Assembly: GCA_020444045.1 (NCBI GenBank)
Contig: JAHLLS010000002.1
Coordinates: 186,001-250,000, forward strand
DNA from: Deltaproteobacteria bacterium
GTDB lineage: Bacteria > Desulfobacterota > Desulfobacteria > Desulfobacterales > UBA5852
Reading direction: 5' to 3'
DNA: 64,000 nt
Shown here: piece after piece, positions 53,607-63,269 of the stretch
Layout: every line of letters begins with the position of its first letter
Numbering within the stretch: position 1 is the first letter of the stretch
Notes under the pieces: generated by a model
What the model saw: the letters and a program-made list of their open reading frames with translations, nothing else
What the model was told of the DNA's origin: nothing
Database searches by the model: none
Translations under genes and position numbers: made by a program

Positions 53607-54172
53607 ACTCGTAGAATGGGAAAATAGAGTGCCGCCAACTCGGGTAAAAGCACGGTCGGCATCATCTTTCCGAGGCTATTTATGTCTTCCGGGAAGCGCC
53701 CGGCTTACTGTACACCATTCTTGTCGAGATACGTTTCCAGATCGAAATAAAACTCGTTCAACGAGTTGGCCACAGCGCCGTCCCAGCCGTCGCCCAGCAT
53801 GTTCTCGGCCTTGCCCGTCCCGATAAATACAAACGGATTGATCGCCGTGGCCATATCCCCGCCGGAAAACCGGTTGATGTTGTCCCCATCGGTTTGCGTA
53901 TTGAACAGCGTGTTGCGATCGGCATCCAGAAACGAAGCGGTTTGCCCATTTCCCTGTCACCCTACCGAAACACAGAAACCGTCACCGGTGAATAACAGCC
54001 TATATCTTGAAAAGATTTAAATGGATGATGGTGGAGAAAAATTCGTTAGGGGAATACTACTCAAGTAAAGGGATCGTGTCAAAACCCGGACAATTTTTTG
54101 GCGGGGTTGGCGGGGAAAAAAAGGGGGAACGATCCCGGCGTCTGTCGCCGGGGTCGATCGATCTGAACGGGG
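53607..54172. other. Intergenic region with gene remnant
   Basis: About 570 bp containing the C-terminal gene fragment at 53705-53956. The remainder, 53957-54172, has no gene evidence. Confidence 0.5.
53705..53956 (-). pseudogene. C-terminal fragment of an unknown protein
   Basis: 83 codons with no start, from a TGA just upstream to a TAA: contains TASFLDADRNTLFNTQTDGD, NINRFSGGDMATAINPFVFI and NSLNEFYFDLETYLDKNGVQ at the end. Protein-like but truncated at the 5' side. The family is not recognised; composition suggests a surface or periplasmic protein. Confidence 0.45.
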
Positions 54173-54364
54173 TCATGCAGCGCGCGGAAACCCACGGTCC
54201 CGCTCGCGCAATATTTTAAGCACCCGGCCGGCTTCCTGAGTTTCCTCCGGTGTCAGGAAACCCGCCGATATCCAGGATTCCAGAATGCGCTGTCGCCGCT
54301 CGAGGTTCTGTGGGCTGTCTTCTTCCGCATACTGGTGCATGAGTTCCAAGTCCGTTATATCCAT
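54173..54364 (-). CDS. Small helical protein of unknown function, 63 residues
   Basis: MDITDLELMHQYAEEDSPQN followed by LERRQRILESWISAGFLTPE and a charged end. Acidic helix-loop-helix, no membrane segment. GGAGG is 5 bp before the ATG, a strong ribosome site. Family unknown. Confidence 0.7.
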   Translation of the reverse strand: MDITDLELMHQYAEEDSPQNLERRQRILESWISAGFLTPEETQEAGRVLKILRERDRGFPRAA

Positions 54365-54604
54365 CGTATCCTCCGTATCATTGCACTCGATTTGTGCTTA
54401 GGGCCAATAAGCTTTGGCCCGATTTGTCACAATGCAACTATGAATTTGATAACCTTCTGATATTTATCGAAATTTAAATTTCGTCGATAACGCCTCGCCA
54501 CACCAAAGTCGTCCAATGGGAGACAGGCGGGCCAACGGCTTTTTGTCCTGCATATCATTCCTGCCGACAGGAGATTCCTGACAAGCAGGAGCGCATTCGA
54601 CCAT

Positions 54605-56812
54605 TTATTGCATGGCAACCTGAACCGCCGGTGCCTGCTCATCCAATCTGCACGCCCCCGCATCCTGTTTGACGCAATCGCGTCCGGCCCGCTTGGCCCG
54701 GTACAACGCCTGGTCTGCTTTTTCCAGCACCTTGACAGGTTCGTGGCCGCGCGAGGGAATGCCGCAGGCCACACCGGCACTGATGGTCAGGTGATCACGG
54801 CCATGCGACCCTTTGTGACGCAGGTTCATGTCCCTGACCGTCCGGTTCATGGCATCCGCCACTTCCCGGGCCCCCTCGAGATCGGTATTGGGCAGCACCA
54901 CGACAAATTCTTCCCCGCCATACCGCGCCACCAGATCGCCGGCCCGGCGGACATTTTTTCGCAGGCAGGCGGCGACTTTTTTCAGGCAATCATCGCCGGC
55001 CTGATGGCCATATATGTCGTTGAACTCCTTGAAATAATCGATGTCCAGCATGATAAGGGACAGCGGTTGCTGTTCGCGCAGGGCCCGCTGCCACTCGTTT
55101 TCCAGTGCTTCGTCAAACCGGCGGCGGTTGGCTAAACCGGTCAGGCCGTCCTCCATGGAATATTTTTTCAAGATCTGCTGGGCCCGCTTCTGCTTGATAA
55201 TCGACCACATGCTGGACATGAAGAGGGTGAGTTGGTTGACGTCGGATTCATCATAGGCAGCCTCTTTGTTGCCCACTCCGGCCACCGCCACGATGCGCCC
55301 GTCGTCCATCACGGGCACGCTCATGTGACGCCGGATGGGGAAATGCCCCTCCGGCATGCCCTTTTTGTCCGGAACATTTTCGAAATCATTGTGAATCACA
55401 GGGCGCCGCAGCCGGACACTGTCGGCCCAGACGCCGGCTTTGTCCAGGGGATAGTGGCGTGTCTTGTCCGCCTGGCAGGCCTTCCGTACATCTTTAGACC
55501 AGGCCACAAGTTCTAGCGAATTGGTTTCTTCATTTACAAAATGGAGATAACCGGCTTTGCTGCGGGTCAAGCGAACGATCTCTTCCAGCGCGTAAGCCCT
55601 GATTTTCTCATCACTCACGCTGCTCATCTGGCTCAGTTTGAGCAGGGAATGGAGACGCTCTTCATTAAGCTTGATGGTTTCCTGGGATTTGATCTGGTCA
55701 GTCACATCGCGGGCCACGGCATAAATGAGTTCTTCCTCGACATCCGGTATGGCATTCCACTCCAACCAGCGCGTGCGGCCGTCTTTTCCGACATAGCGGT
55801 TTCTGAAATCCTTGACCGAGCGGCCTTGCCTGAGCTCCTGGTTAATCGCTTCGGTGGCCACGGCGTCGTCCGGATGCACAAAAGAAAACCAGGGGATGCT
55901 CAACAACTCCTCTTTAGACCAGCCCAGAAGACCGGTCCAGGCCGAGTTGATGTCTTTGAAATAGCCATTGAAGTCAGCGATACAAATGGGATCGATGGAC
56001 AGACTGAAAACCCGTTCGCGATCTTGTTCAGCACGCTTGACCGCGGTGATGTCCTTGATCACACTCACCACGCGATCGACACGCCCGGAAGACGAACGCG
56101 CCGGGTAGTAGCGCACCAGCAGATACCGCTTGCCCGATGTGCGGTTTTCCTGCATCATTTCATATTCGACCGATTCCCCCTGAAAACAGGCATCAAGATG
56201 CGGTTTGATCGCGTGGAACGCATCGGCGCCGATGGCATCCACAATCGACGTGCCGATGATTTTCTCGCGCGGGGTGTTGCCCTGTTTGAGAAACGCATCA
56301 TTGACCATACGGAAAATATAGCTTCTATCCAGCACCGTCACCATGTCATTGGAGGCTTCCAGCGCCATATGGTATTCGCTGAGGGTGTCTTGGGCCTGCC
56401 GACGATCGGCCACGGATCGCTGCAGTTCGCAGGTGCCGGCCTTGACCTGGATTTCCAGGTGTGACTTATAGCGCATCAATGCCAGCTCGGCCTGCCGCCG
56501 TTCCGAGACTTCTTCCCGAAGGGTGGCATTGGCCTGCATCAGATCCGACGTCTGCCGATCGAGCGCTTTCCCCAAAACACGGCTGGACAGCCACAAGCGG
56601 AAGACCATCGTGCCGGCGACAGCCAAGGCTGCCGACAGCCCGCCCAAGGCATAGATGGCCCAGACCGAGCCACCGGAAGCATTCTGGATATGGTGCAGAG
56701 TGATCAGTGCGATGACGCCCAGGATTCCCGCCAACACAAAGAGGGCACGATTGCGCAAGGACAGGGTTTGACCTGTGTGCTGAATAACGACCTGTTTGGT
56801 TAAGTTGGTCAT
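54605..56812 (-). CDS. Diguanylate cyclase with two membrane helices, PAS, PAS and GAF domains
   Basis: 735 residues from ATG 56812. Helices ALFVLAGILGVIALITL and AIYALGGLSAALAVAGTMVF (about 22-70). PAS 1 begins at ALEASNDMVTVLDRSYIFRM, PAS 2 at VFSLSIDPICIADFNGYFKD with WFSFVHPDD, a GAF-like domain at LLKLSQMSSVSDEKIRAYAL. The C-terminal GGDEF domain has an intact active site (ARYGGEEFVVVLP) and LTGLANRRRFDEAL. Makes cyclic di-GMP; the PAS/GAF parts sense an unknown signal. No EAL domain. Confidence 0.93.
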   Translation of the reverse strand: MTNLTKQVVIQHTGQTLSLRNRALFVLAGILGVIALITLHHIQNASGGSVWAIYALGGLSAALAVAGTMVFRLWLSSRVLGKALDRQTSDLMQANATLREEVSERRQAELALMRYKSHLEIQVKAGTCELQRSVADRRQAQDTLSEYHMALEASNDMVTVLDRSYIFRMVNDAFLKQGNTPREKIIGTSIVDAIGADAFHAIKPHLDACFQGESVEYEMMQENRTSGKRYLLVRYYPARSSSGRVDRVVSVIKDITAVKRAEQDRERVFSLSIDPICIADFNGYFKDINSAWTGLLGWSKEELLSIPWFSFVHPDDAVATEAINQELRQGRSVKDFRNRYVGKDGRTRWLEWNAIPDVEEELIYAVARDVTDQIKSQETIKLNEERLHSLLKLSQMSSVSDEKIRAYALEEIVRLTRSKAGYLHFVNEETNSLELVAWSKDVRKACQADKTRHYPLDKAGVWADSVRLRRPVIHNDFENVPDKKGMPEGHFPIRRHMSVPVMDDGRIVAVAGVGNKEAAYDESDVNQLTLFMSSMWSIIKQKRAQQILKKYSMEDGLTGLANRRRFDEALENEWQRALREQQPLSLIMLDIDYFKEFNDIYGHQAGDDCLKKVAACLRKNVRRAGDLVARYGGEEFVVVLPNTDLEGAREVADAMNRTVRDMNLRHKGSHGRDHLTISAGVACGIPSRGHEPVKVLEKADQALYRAKRAGRDCVKQDAGACRLDEQAPAVQVAMQ

Positions 56813-57189
56813 CGTAATGCCGCTGTTATCGTTTACGTCTTGAACGACCCTTCTTCCATGCCTGAGCAACCCGAAGGACACGCCTGAAGCCCTGATGACG
56901 CCTCGGCCGGTCGATCATGATCCTCCCCGGCCACACCGGGTATTGCAAAAGGCTTGCCAACACCCGGAAAGTACTTGAATTGTTCGCTCGACGAAGGCGG
57001 TCAGACACCGCCGCCATCATGGCGGAACAGACCGGAAAGCCCTGCAGATATAGGGTTTTTTAGTGCAACGAAAACCGGGGGCTGAAAGCAGGGCCATGAA
57101 AGGATGGGGCCGGCGGAAAGGCAATGCGGAAGAAAGGCGGATCATCCGGACCAGTCAAATTTTCCATCAGGGTGTCAATAATCCCACGA
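56813..57189. other. Intergenic region, nothing recognised
   Basis: 377 bp between the diguanylate cyclase start and the end of the hydrolase gene (57190). Several short frames with no ribosome site cross it; no repeat or terminator was found. Confidence 0.4.
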
Positions 57190-58107
57190 TCACGACCGGC
57201 CTTTCACCACGGCCAGAATGGCCTCGGCCAGGGCTTCGGGCACTTCTTCCTGAAGAAAATGTCCGGCCTGGGTCTCCGTGACCAGGGCTTCGGGGAAAAG
57301 CCCCCGCATATTTTTGAGAGCGCGACCCAGGATCGGATCTTTGAGACCCCAGACAAGGCGCACCGGGCCGCGAAAGCTTTTCCCCCAGGACTGGACTTTT
57401 CGCATGTAGGGCGCGGTGGGGTGCTGCGGACCGGTGGGGACCATACGCGCCAGAGCCAGCGGGGCGGTCCGGTCGCGAAGCGCTTTGAGAGGCCACCCAT
57501 AGGCGCGCCGTTCGAGAGAACCGATACTGGCAGGGTCCCCCTGTGCCCGGTGCAGAACGGGAACCGGGAAGTTGAAACCCCTGAAAAGCAGATCGCTGAC
57601 CAGGGGAAGATGGGCCAAGCGGTGAAAGGTCGACAACCGCCTCTTTTTGTAAGGAGCGGACAGGGCGGTATTGCCGAACACCGCCCCGGTTACCCGATCG
57701 GGGTTGTAATAGGCCATCAGGCCGACGATCGGACCACCCCAGTCCTGCCCTACGATGGTAATGTCCTTCAGGTCCAACGCCCGAACCAGACGGCTCAAAT
57801 TGAGGGCGTGAAACCGCAGCGAATGCAGACCGACCTCGCGGGGTTTGGCGCTCAAGCCCAGCCCCACCATATCCGGGGCAATCACCCGGACGTTTGCGTC
57901 GGCCAGCAGCCGGATGACCTTGCGCCAGAGAAACGACCAGGTGGGATTGCCGTGCTGCAGCAGGATCACCGGCCCCTGGCCTTCGTCCACAAAATGCATG
58001 GGCCAGCGTCCACCGCCATACACGCGGCGGCGGAAGGAAAACGCTTTTAAAAGCCAGTCCGGCAACGGGGGGGGATCGGTAAACGGCAATGGTGTCGGTT
58101 CGGTCAT
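57190..58107 (-). CDS. Alpha/beta hydrolase, haloalkane dehalogenase-like
   Basis: 305 residues. Oxyanion/halide region QHGNPTWSFLWRK (about 51-63), nucleophile Asp122 in VGQDWGGPIVG (haloalkane dehalogenases use Asp where esterases use Ser), and the catalytic His in TQAGHFLQEE near the C-terminus. The nucleophile Asp and Trp123 next to it fit dehalogenases rather than epoxide hydrolases. Substrate unproven. Clustered with two acyl-CoA dehydrogenases. Confidence 0.85.
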   Translation of the reverse strand: MTEPTPLPFTDPPPLPDWLLKAFSFRRRVYGGGRWPMHFVDEGQGPVILLQHGNPTWSFLWRKVIRLLADANVRVIAPDMVGLGLSAKPREVGLHSLRFHALNLSRLVRALDLKDITIVGQDWGGPIVGLMAYYNPDRVTGAVFGNTALSAPYKKRRLSTFHRLAHLPLVSDLLFRGFNFPVPVLHRAQGDPASIGSLERRAYGWPLKALRDRTAPLALARMVPTGPQHPTAPYMRKVQSWGKSFRGPVRLVWGLKDPILGRALKNMRGLFPEALVTETQAGHFLQEEVPEALAEAILAVVKGRS

Positions 58108-58182
58108 ATCAGCATCCTTTTCGGTGGTCAGTAGGGTAAAGAATGTGTTGCGTCACCCACGTCGACGGATGGTCTTCTTCCA

Positions 58183-60036
58183 TCAACCGCCAAAGGCGGC
58201 CTCGGGCATGTCGACCACGGCGGATTCCGCCGCCATGATGGCATCCATTTTGCCGAGGGTAACCGGCAGGAGACTGTTGATGAAATAGCTCGCGGTCTGC
58301 ACCTGGCCATAGTAAAAGGTCGCGTTTTTATGGGTGTCGATTTTTTTTCGGCGGGCGTCCCCCTCCAGGCCGGCCAACAGTTTTTCAAGAGGCGGAACAG
58401 CGACGGTCGCCCGCCACAAGAGCATCCAGGCCATGATGACATCCCCCATGACCTCCTGGAACGGTGCGGCGTGGGCGAAGGCGGTACGGAAACGGTCACT
58501 CATGGCGGCCTGCCCCAAGTGCAGGGCCGAATCGCCCAGGCGATCGAGAGCCTTCTCCACCTTGTCGGCCAGGTCGGACAGCCCGTCGCAGGCCCGGGCA
58601 CGTTGAACCACGCCACGCACTTCGTCCATAAAATTCATGAACACCCTGCCCTTTTCCATTCCAATCTTGCGGCCCAGCAGGTCCATGGCCTGAATACCGT
58701 TGGTCCCTTCGTAAATAGAGGCGATGCGGACATCCCGCATCAACTGCTCCACCGGGTACTCCCGGGTATAGCCATAGCCGCCATACACCTGCACGGCCTG
58801 GGAACAGACCTCGAAACCGCGATCCGTACAGTAGGCTTTAAGCACCGGCGTCAGTAAATCAAGCAGGCCCTTGTGGTAAGCCCGATCCGCTTCGGTGGCG
58901 GCACAGTTGATGCGATCGATCAAACGGGCGCCAAAATAGACGAAACTGCGCATGCCGTCCACATGGGCCTTCATCCACATGAGCATGCGGCGCACGTCCG
59001 GGTGACGGATGATCGCGACCTGGGGCGCATCGGGCGTGAAGGTGTTTTCCAGATCCCGCCCCTGTTTGCGCTCCCGCGCGTAGGCGAGGGCATACAGGTA
59101 GGCGGTCGAGGCACTCGTGAGACCGATGGCGCCCACCAGGAGCCGGGCCGCATTCATCATATGAAACATGACCTTCATGCCCTTGTTTTCTTCCCCCAGC
59201 AGCAGTCCCCGGCACTGGCCTTTGCTGCCGAAGGCCATGCTGCAGGTTGGGCTGGCATGAATCCCCATTTTCTCCTCAATGCCGGTGCAGACAACGTCGT
59301 TGGCATCTCCCAGCGAGCCGTCCGGATTGACCCAGATCTTGGGGACGATAAACAGGGAAATGCCCCGGGTGCCGGCCGGTGCGCCTTCGATACGCGCCAG
59401 GACCGGATGGACGATGTTTTCGGCCAGATCGTGCTCGCCGCCGGTAATGAATATTTTGTTGCCGGTAATGCTGTAGGTGCCGTCCGGCAGCAAGCGGGCC
59501 GAAGTGGTGAGCGCGCCCACATCCGACCCGGCCTCGGACTCGGTCAACACCATGGTGCCGGCCCACTGCCCCGTGTACATTTTTTTGAGAAAGAGCTCTT
59601 TCTGGGGCTCAGTGCCAAAAATTTCGATCATCTCGCCGGCACCGTGCGCCCCGAAACCGAAAAGTGAAAACGCATAGTTCGCACCAAGGTGATAGTCCGC
59701 CACGGCCTGGGCCACCAGATACGGCAGTCCCTGGCCCCCAAGATCGGGGTTGGCCGTCAGCGCCGTCCACTCTCCTTCGACAAACAGCTTGTGCGCTCGG
59801 TGGAAACACGCCGGCACGCGCACCTGGCCGTCTTCAAACACCAGACCGGCGCGGTCGCCCTCCACCAGGGTCGGTAAAATCTCCTTGACGGCCAACTGGC
59901 GGGCCTCATCGATGATCATGTCGAATGTCTTGCGATTAAAATCGCCAAAGGTCTCCTGAGCGCAAAGGGCTTCCGCATCAAACTGCTCGTAAAGGACGAA
60001 ATCGACATCTCTGCGGTCGGCAATTACCTGGGCCAT
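58183..60036 (-). CDS. Acyl-CoA dehydrogenase, DmdC-like long form
   Basis: 617 residues from ATG 60036 (GAGGAG 6 bp upstream), matching the family start MAQVIADRRDVDFVLYEQFD. Flavin and acyl-CoA regions: GTMVLTESEAGSDVGALTT, SITGNKIFITGGEHDLAENI, later YGGYGYTREYPVEQLMRD. The long C-terminal extension is that of 3-methylmercaptopropionyl-CoA dehydrogenase (DmdC) and related long-chain enzymes. Catalytic base likely a Glu in SIYEGTNGIQAMDLLGRK. Role in acyl-CoA oxidation. Confidence 0.9.
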   Translation of the reverse strand: MAQVIADRRDVDFVLYEQFDAEALCAQETFGDFNRKTFDMIIDEARQLAVKEILPTLVEGDRAGLVFEDGQVRVPACFHRAHKLFVEGEWTALTANPDLGGQGLPYLVAQAVADYHLGANYAFSLFGFGAHGAGEMIEIFGTEPQKELFLKKMYTGQWAGTMVLTESEAGSDVGALTTSARLLPDGTYSITGNKIFITGGEHDLAENIVHPVLARIEGAPAGTRGISLFIVPKIWVNPDGSLGDANDVVCTGIEEKMGIHASPTCSMAFGSKGQCRGLLLGEENKGMKVMFHMMNAARLLVGAIGLTSASTAYLYALAYARERKQGRDLENTFTPDAPQVAIIRHPDVRRMLMWMKAHVDGMRSFVYFGARLIDRINCAATEADRAYHKGLLDLLTPVLKAYCTDRGFEVCSQAVQVYGGYGYTREYPVEQLMRDVRIASIYEGTNGIQAMDLLGRKIGMEKGRVFMNFMDEVRGVVQRARACDGLSDLADKVEKALDRLGDSALHLGQAAMSDRFRTAFAHAAPFQEVMGDVIMAWMLLWRATVAVPPLEKLLAGLEGDARRKKIDTHKNATFYYGQVQTASYFINSLLPVTLGKMDAIMAAESAVVDMPEAAFGG

Positions 60037-60168
60037 ATTCATCTCCTCGTTTGATCAACCATCGTTGGATGCAAGGGCACGATCTCTCCTTTTGCCGTTA
60101 GACACTTTCTTTCAGCCCGCATAAAAGCGAGCAATCAACCATACATTTTCTTCCGGGCGGTATTTACC

Positions 60169-61311
60169 TTAAAGTCGCATATACCTGGCCGCAATGTTCT
60201 TCATAATTTCATTAGTCCCGGCAAAGATCGACATCACCCGGACGTCCCGGAAGGCCCGCGCAAGGGGATGATCGTCCGGCAAGCCGTGGGGCCCTACCAG
60301 ATCCAGACAGCGGTCGGCCACCCGCTTCACCATCTCGGTGGTCCAGTATTTGGCCATGGCGGTTTCCACAACCACCTTGAGGCCCTCGATGTGGTCGGCA
60401 ATGAGTTTATCGACAAAGGTCCGTCCCAGTTTGACCTCGGTCGACAGCTCCACGATGGCGAACTGCACGGCCTGGTGTTTGGACAGGGGTTTCCCGCCCT
60501 CTCTGTGCCGGGTGCAGAAATCGATCGTCCACGCCATGATGCGCTCGGCTCCCGCCACGGCCCCCATGGCCGCCACAATACGTTCCTGCTGGAGCTTTTC
60601 CATCAGCATAATCAATCCGTAGCCCTTGGTGCCCAATCGGTTGGCCGCCGGAATTCGGCAGTTGGTGAAAAAAAGCTCGGCCGTGTCCTGGCTGTGCCAG
60701 CCCATTTTCTCCAGATGCCGGCCCCGCGTGAAGCCTTCGGTGCCGTTCTCCACCAGATAGAGCGACAACCCCAGATGGGGGTTGTCGAGATCGGCATCCC
60801 GGGCGGCCACGATCACCACGTCGCAGAGCAGCCCGTTGGAAATGAAGGTTTTGACACCGTTGAGCACCACGGTGTCACCCTCCTCTACCGCCAGGGTGCG
60901 CATACCGGCCAGGTCGCTGCCGGCATCCGGTTCGGTCATGGCGATGGCGGTGACGATGTCTCCGGAGACACACCCCGGCAGATAGCGCTGTTTCTGCTCG
61001 TCGCTGCCAAACGCCGTGATATAGGGCACCACAATGTCGCTGTGCAAACTGGCCGCCAGCCCATGGATCCCGGTGTGGGACATCTCCTCGGTCAGGATGG
61101 CGGCATAGCGGAAATCCCCGCCCCGGCCGCCATAGTCTGCCAGCACGTCCATGCACAAAAAACCCGCCCGACCCATCTTGCGCCAGACCTCCCGGGGGAC
61201 GGACCGGTCTTTTTCCCACTGGTTGGCATAGGGCGTCACCTCTCTGGCCAGGAATTCGTGTAGCCGGGTACGGAAAACGTCATGGTCGTGTGTATACGTC
61301 AGAATGTCCAA
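60169..61311 (-). CDS. Acyl-CoA dehydrogenase
   Basis: 380 residues using the TTG at 61311, preceded by AGAGG at 6-7 bp and giving the family N-terminus MDILTYTHDHDVFRTRLHEF; an ATG at 61356 would add 15 residues without a ribosome site. VTAIAMTEPDAGSDLAGMRT, KTFISNGLLCDVVIVAARD and the C-terminal SIFAGTNEIMKNIAARYMRL are typical. FAD-dependent. Paired with the long-form enzyme downstream. Confidence 0.92.
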   Translation of the reverse strand: MDILTYTHDHDVFRTRLHEFLAREVTPYANQWEKDRSVPREVWRKMGRAGFLCMDVLADYGGRGGDFRYAAILTEEMSHTGIHGLAASLHSDIVVPYITAFGSDEQKQRYLPGCVSGDIVTAIAMTEPDAGSDLAGMRTLAVEEGDTVVLNGVKTFISNGLLCDVVIVAARDADLDNPHLGLSLYLVENGTEGFTRGRHLEKMGWHSQDTAELFFTNCRIPAANRLGTKGYGLIMLMEKLQQERIVAAMGAVAGAERIMAWTIDFCTRHREGGKPLSKHQAVQFAIVELSTEVKLGRTFVDKLIADHIEGLKVVVETAMAKYWTTEMVKRVADRCLDLVGPHGLPDDHPLARAFRDVRVMSIFAGTNEIMKNIAARYMRL

Positions 61312-61589
61312 AGGGACCTCTTGGGACTTGTGAACCAAAGCGGCAAGGAAAACCATGGTCGGCTGTCTGCTGGTGGCGCGATGGTGATGGCGTTTTCCGT
61401 TCGCATCGCAATGCCGGCATCGCGCCAGCGATAGAAATTCGTAACCAAAACCCTGTCGGCCGTCAAGCGCTATATCTCATTTCATTGCCTGGCCACGGAT
61501 ATGCCGCATCACGGGTTGTTCACCTCATCGACGGATGGTATAGCCCACAGAAAAGACAACGCCGCCCCCACAAGGAGACGAACAGACGG

Positions 61590-62474
61590 ATGGAAGAAAG
61601 AAAGTTCGGACCGGTCCGGTTTCTGCCGGGCCCCAACAACGGCAAATACCCCTATTGCCATTCTATCTTCATCGAAGGGGCCGGCATCCTGATCGACCCT
61701 TCCTCAGATCGGCAGCGTCTTGAAGCGCTGCGAGACACGCATGATGTTAACGCGGTCTGGCTGAGCCACTGGCACGAAGACCACTTCATGCACCTGGACC
61801 TTTTCGATGGCCTGCCCCTGGCGATGCATCCCGCCGACGCGCCTTTTCTGGAAAATATGCAAGCGTTCCTGGACGGCTATGGCATCGAAGACACCGACAC
61901 CCGGGACGCCTGGAAACCACTTTTGGAGGAGATTTTTCATTTCCGTCCGCGGCAACCGGATATTCTTCTGGAAGAAAAAGAGGGCCTGTCGATTGGCGAT
62001 ATCACGGTCGATATCCTGCACACACCGGGGCACACCCCCGGCCACCTATGCCTCTTTTTTCATGAACCCGAAGTTCTTTTCCTGGCCGACTATGATCTGA
62101 CCGCCTTCGGGCCCTGGTACGGCGACCGGCAGTCCAGCATTGCCGAGACCGAGGCCTCGGTCCGGCGCCTGCAAGGTCTGCCCGCGCGCTTCTGGCTGAC
62201 CTGCCATGAGACCGGCGTGTTCGAAGCCGCTCCGCCCCCGCTATGGGACCGCTATTTGGATGTCATCCACCGCAGGCGTGCCGATCTGCTGGCCCTGCTG
62301 ACCAAACCCCGCAGCATGAGGGAGATTGTTGACGCCTGGATCGTTTACAAACGACCACGCGAACCCCTGGCGTTTTACCGTCATGCCGAGCAGTCCCTGA
62401 TGGAAAAGCATCTGGAGGAATTAATGGCCGTGGGGCAGGTCGTGCAGGAGGGCCGCCGTTATCGCCGCATCTGA
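61590..62474 (+). CDS. MBL-fold metallo-hydrolase
   Basis: 294 residues from ATG 61590. The metal motif is LSHWHEDHFMHLD (His-x-His-x-Asp-His, about residues 60-65); further ligands in HTPGHTPGHLCLF and FLADYDL. C-terminal helical tail (LAFYRHAEQSLMEKHLEEL) resembles those of beta-lactamase-fold LACTB2-like or glyoxalase II-like enzymes. Substrate unknown. AAGGAG lies 12 bp upstream. Confidence 0.88.
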   Translation: MEERKFGPVRFLPGPNNGKYPYCHSIFIEGAGILIDPSSDRQRLEALRDTHDVNAVWLSHWHEDHFMHLDLFDGLPLAMHPADAPFLENMQAFLDGYGIEDTDTRDAWKPLLEEIFHFRPRQPDILLEEKEGLSIGDITVDILHTPGHTPGHLCLFFHEPEVLFLADYDLTAFGPWYGDRQSSIAETEASVRRLQGLPARFWLTCHETGVFEAAPPPLWDRYLDVIHRRRADLLALLTKPRSMREIVDAWIVYKRPREPLAFYRHAEQSLMEKHLEELMAVGQVVQEGRRYRRI

Positions 62475-62487
62475 AGCGCGGCCATCA

Positions 62488-63147
62488 TCAGGCCTCAAAG
62501 GTTTTTAAAAAGGTATCCGCCGCTTCGATCGATCGCTCGATATCCCGGACCAGCACGTCCACATCGGCCTCGATGCGTCCCATTTCAGACCCCAGCGCAC
62601 CCACGGCCTGGGCGTTTAAATTGTGCTTGAGATAAAGCACATAGTCGTTCAGACGGCTCAACACCGGGTCCATCTGGCTGCGAACCTGCACCATGGCACG
62701 GTGAAGCTGGTTGTAACGCTCGCGCGTCCGCGTCAGGGACTGGCGGCTGTTGGAACGGAAGGTAGCATTGGTCATCTGCCCGATTTCCGCCTCCCATTCG
62801 ACAAACAGGTCCGCTGCGATCTGCTCCACACTATCAATGCGTTCGTCGATGATGGACGCCCGCAGCTCGCAGTCTTCATAGTCGTCTTTCAGCTGCAGGT
62901 AGACGTTTTCCAGTTCACCGCCCTGAAAACCAGTCAGTTCCTTGATCCGGGTCAGGGCATCCTTGAACTCCTCGGAAGCTTTGGCCTGGTCCTCGCGGGC
63001 GTTTTCGACCTCGTCTCTCAGCAGGTGGCGTTTTTCCTTTCCGAGGGTTTCCCACATGGAATAATAGGTGCTCCGGCAACCGGACCACAGTAAGCCCACC
63101 ACCACGAGGAATAAGATCGGGAGAATTCGCACTATTGTTGTTCGCAT
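62488..63147 (-). CDS. DUF2959 lipoprotein
   Basis: 219 residues. Lipoprotein signal MRTTIVRILPILFLVVVGLL, lipobox WSGC. The mature part is almost entirely helical and coiled-coil (EDQAKASEEFKDALTRIKEL, YEDCELRASIIDERIDSVEQ), with the family start STYYSMWETLGKEKRHLLRD. DUF2959 function unknown; periplasmic, probably a coiled-coil bundle. Confidence 0.88.
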   Translation of the reverse strand: MRTTIVRILPILFLVVVGLLWSGCRSTYYSMWETLGKEKRHLLRDEVENAREDQAKASEEFKDALTRIKELTGFQGGELENVYLQLKDDYEDCELRASIIDERIDSVEQIAADLFVEWEAEIGQMTNATFRSNSRQSLTRTRERYNQLHRAMVQVRSQMDPVLSRLNDYVLYLKHNLNAQAVGALGSEMGRIEADVDVLVRDIERSIEAADTFLKTFEA

Positions 63148-63269
63148 CGCTCGGTACTCCTTTGACCTGTTTTCGGTCCATCAAATCGTATGTAGCTTAA
63201 ACCCGGACCGATAGATTCCTTGCCGGGACCGGCACGAAACCGGACGGCCCGTTTCCTCAGACGACCGGG

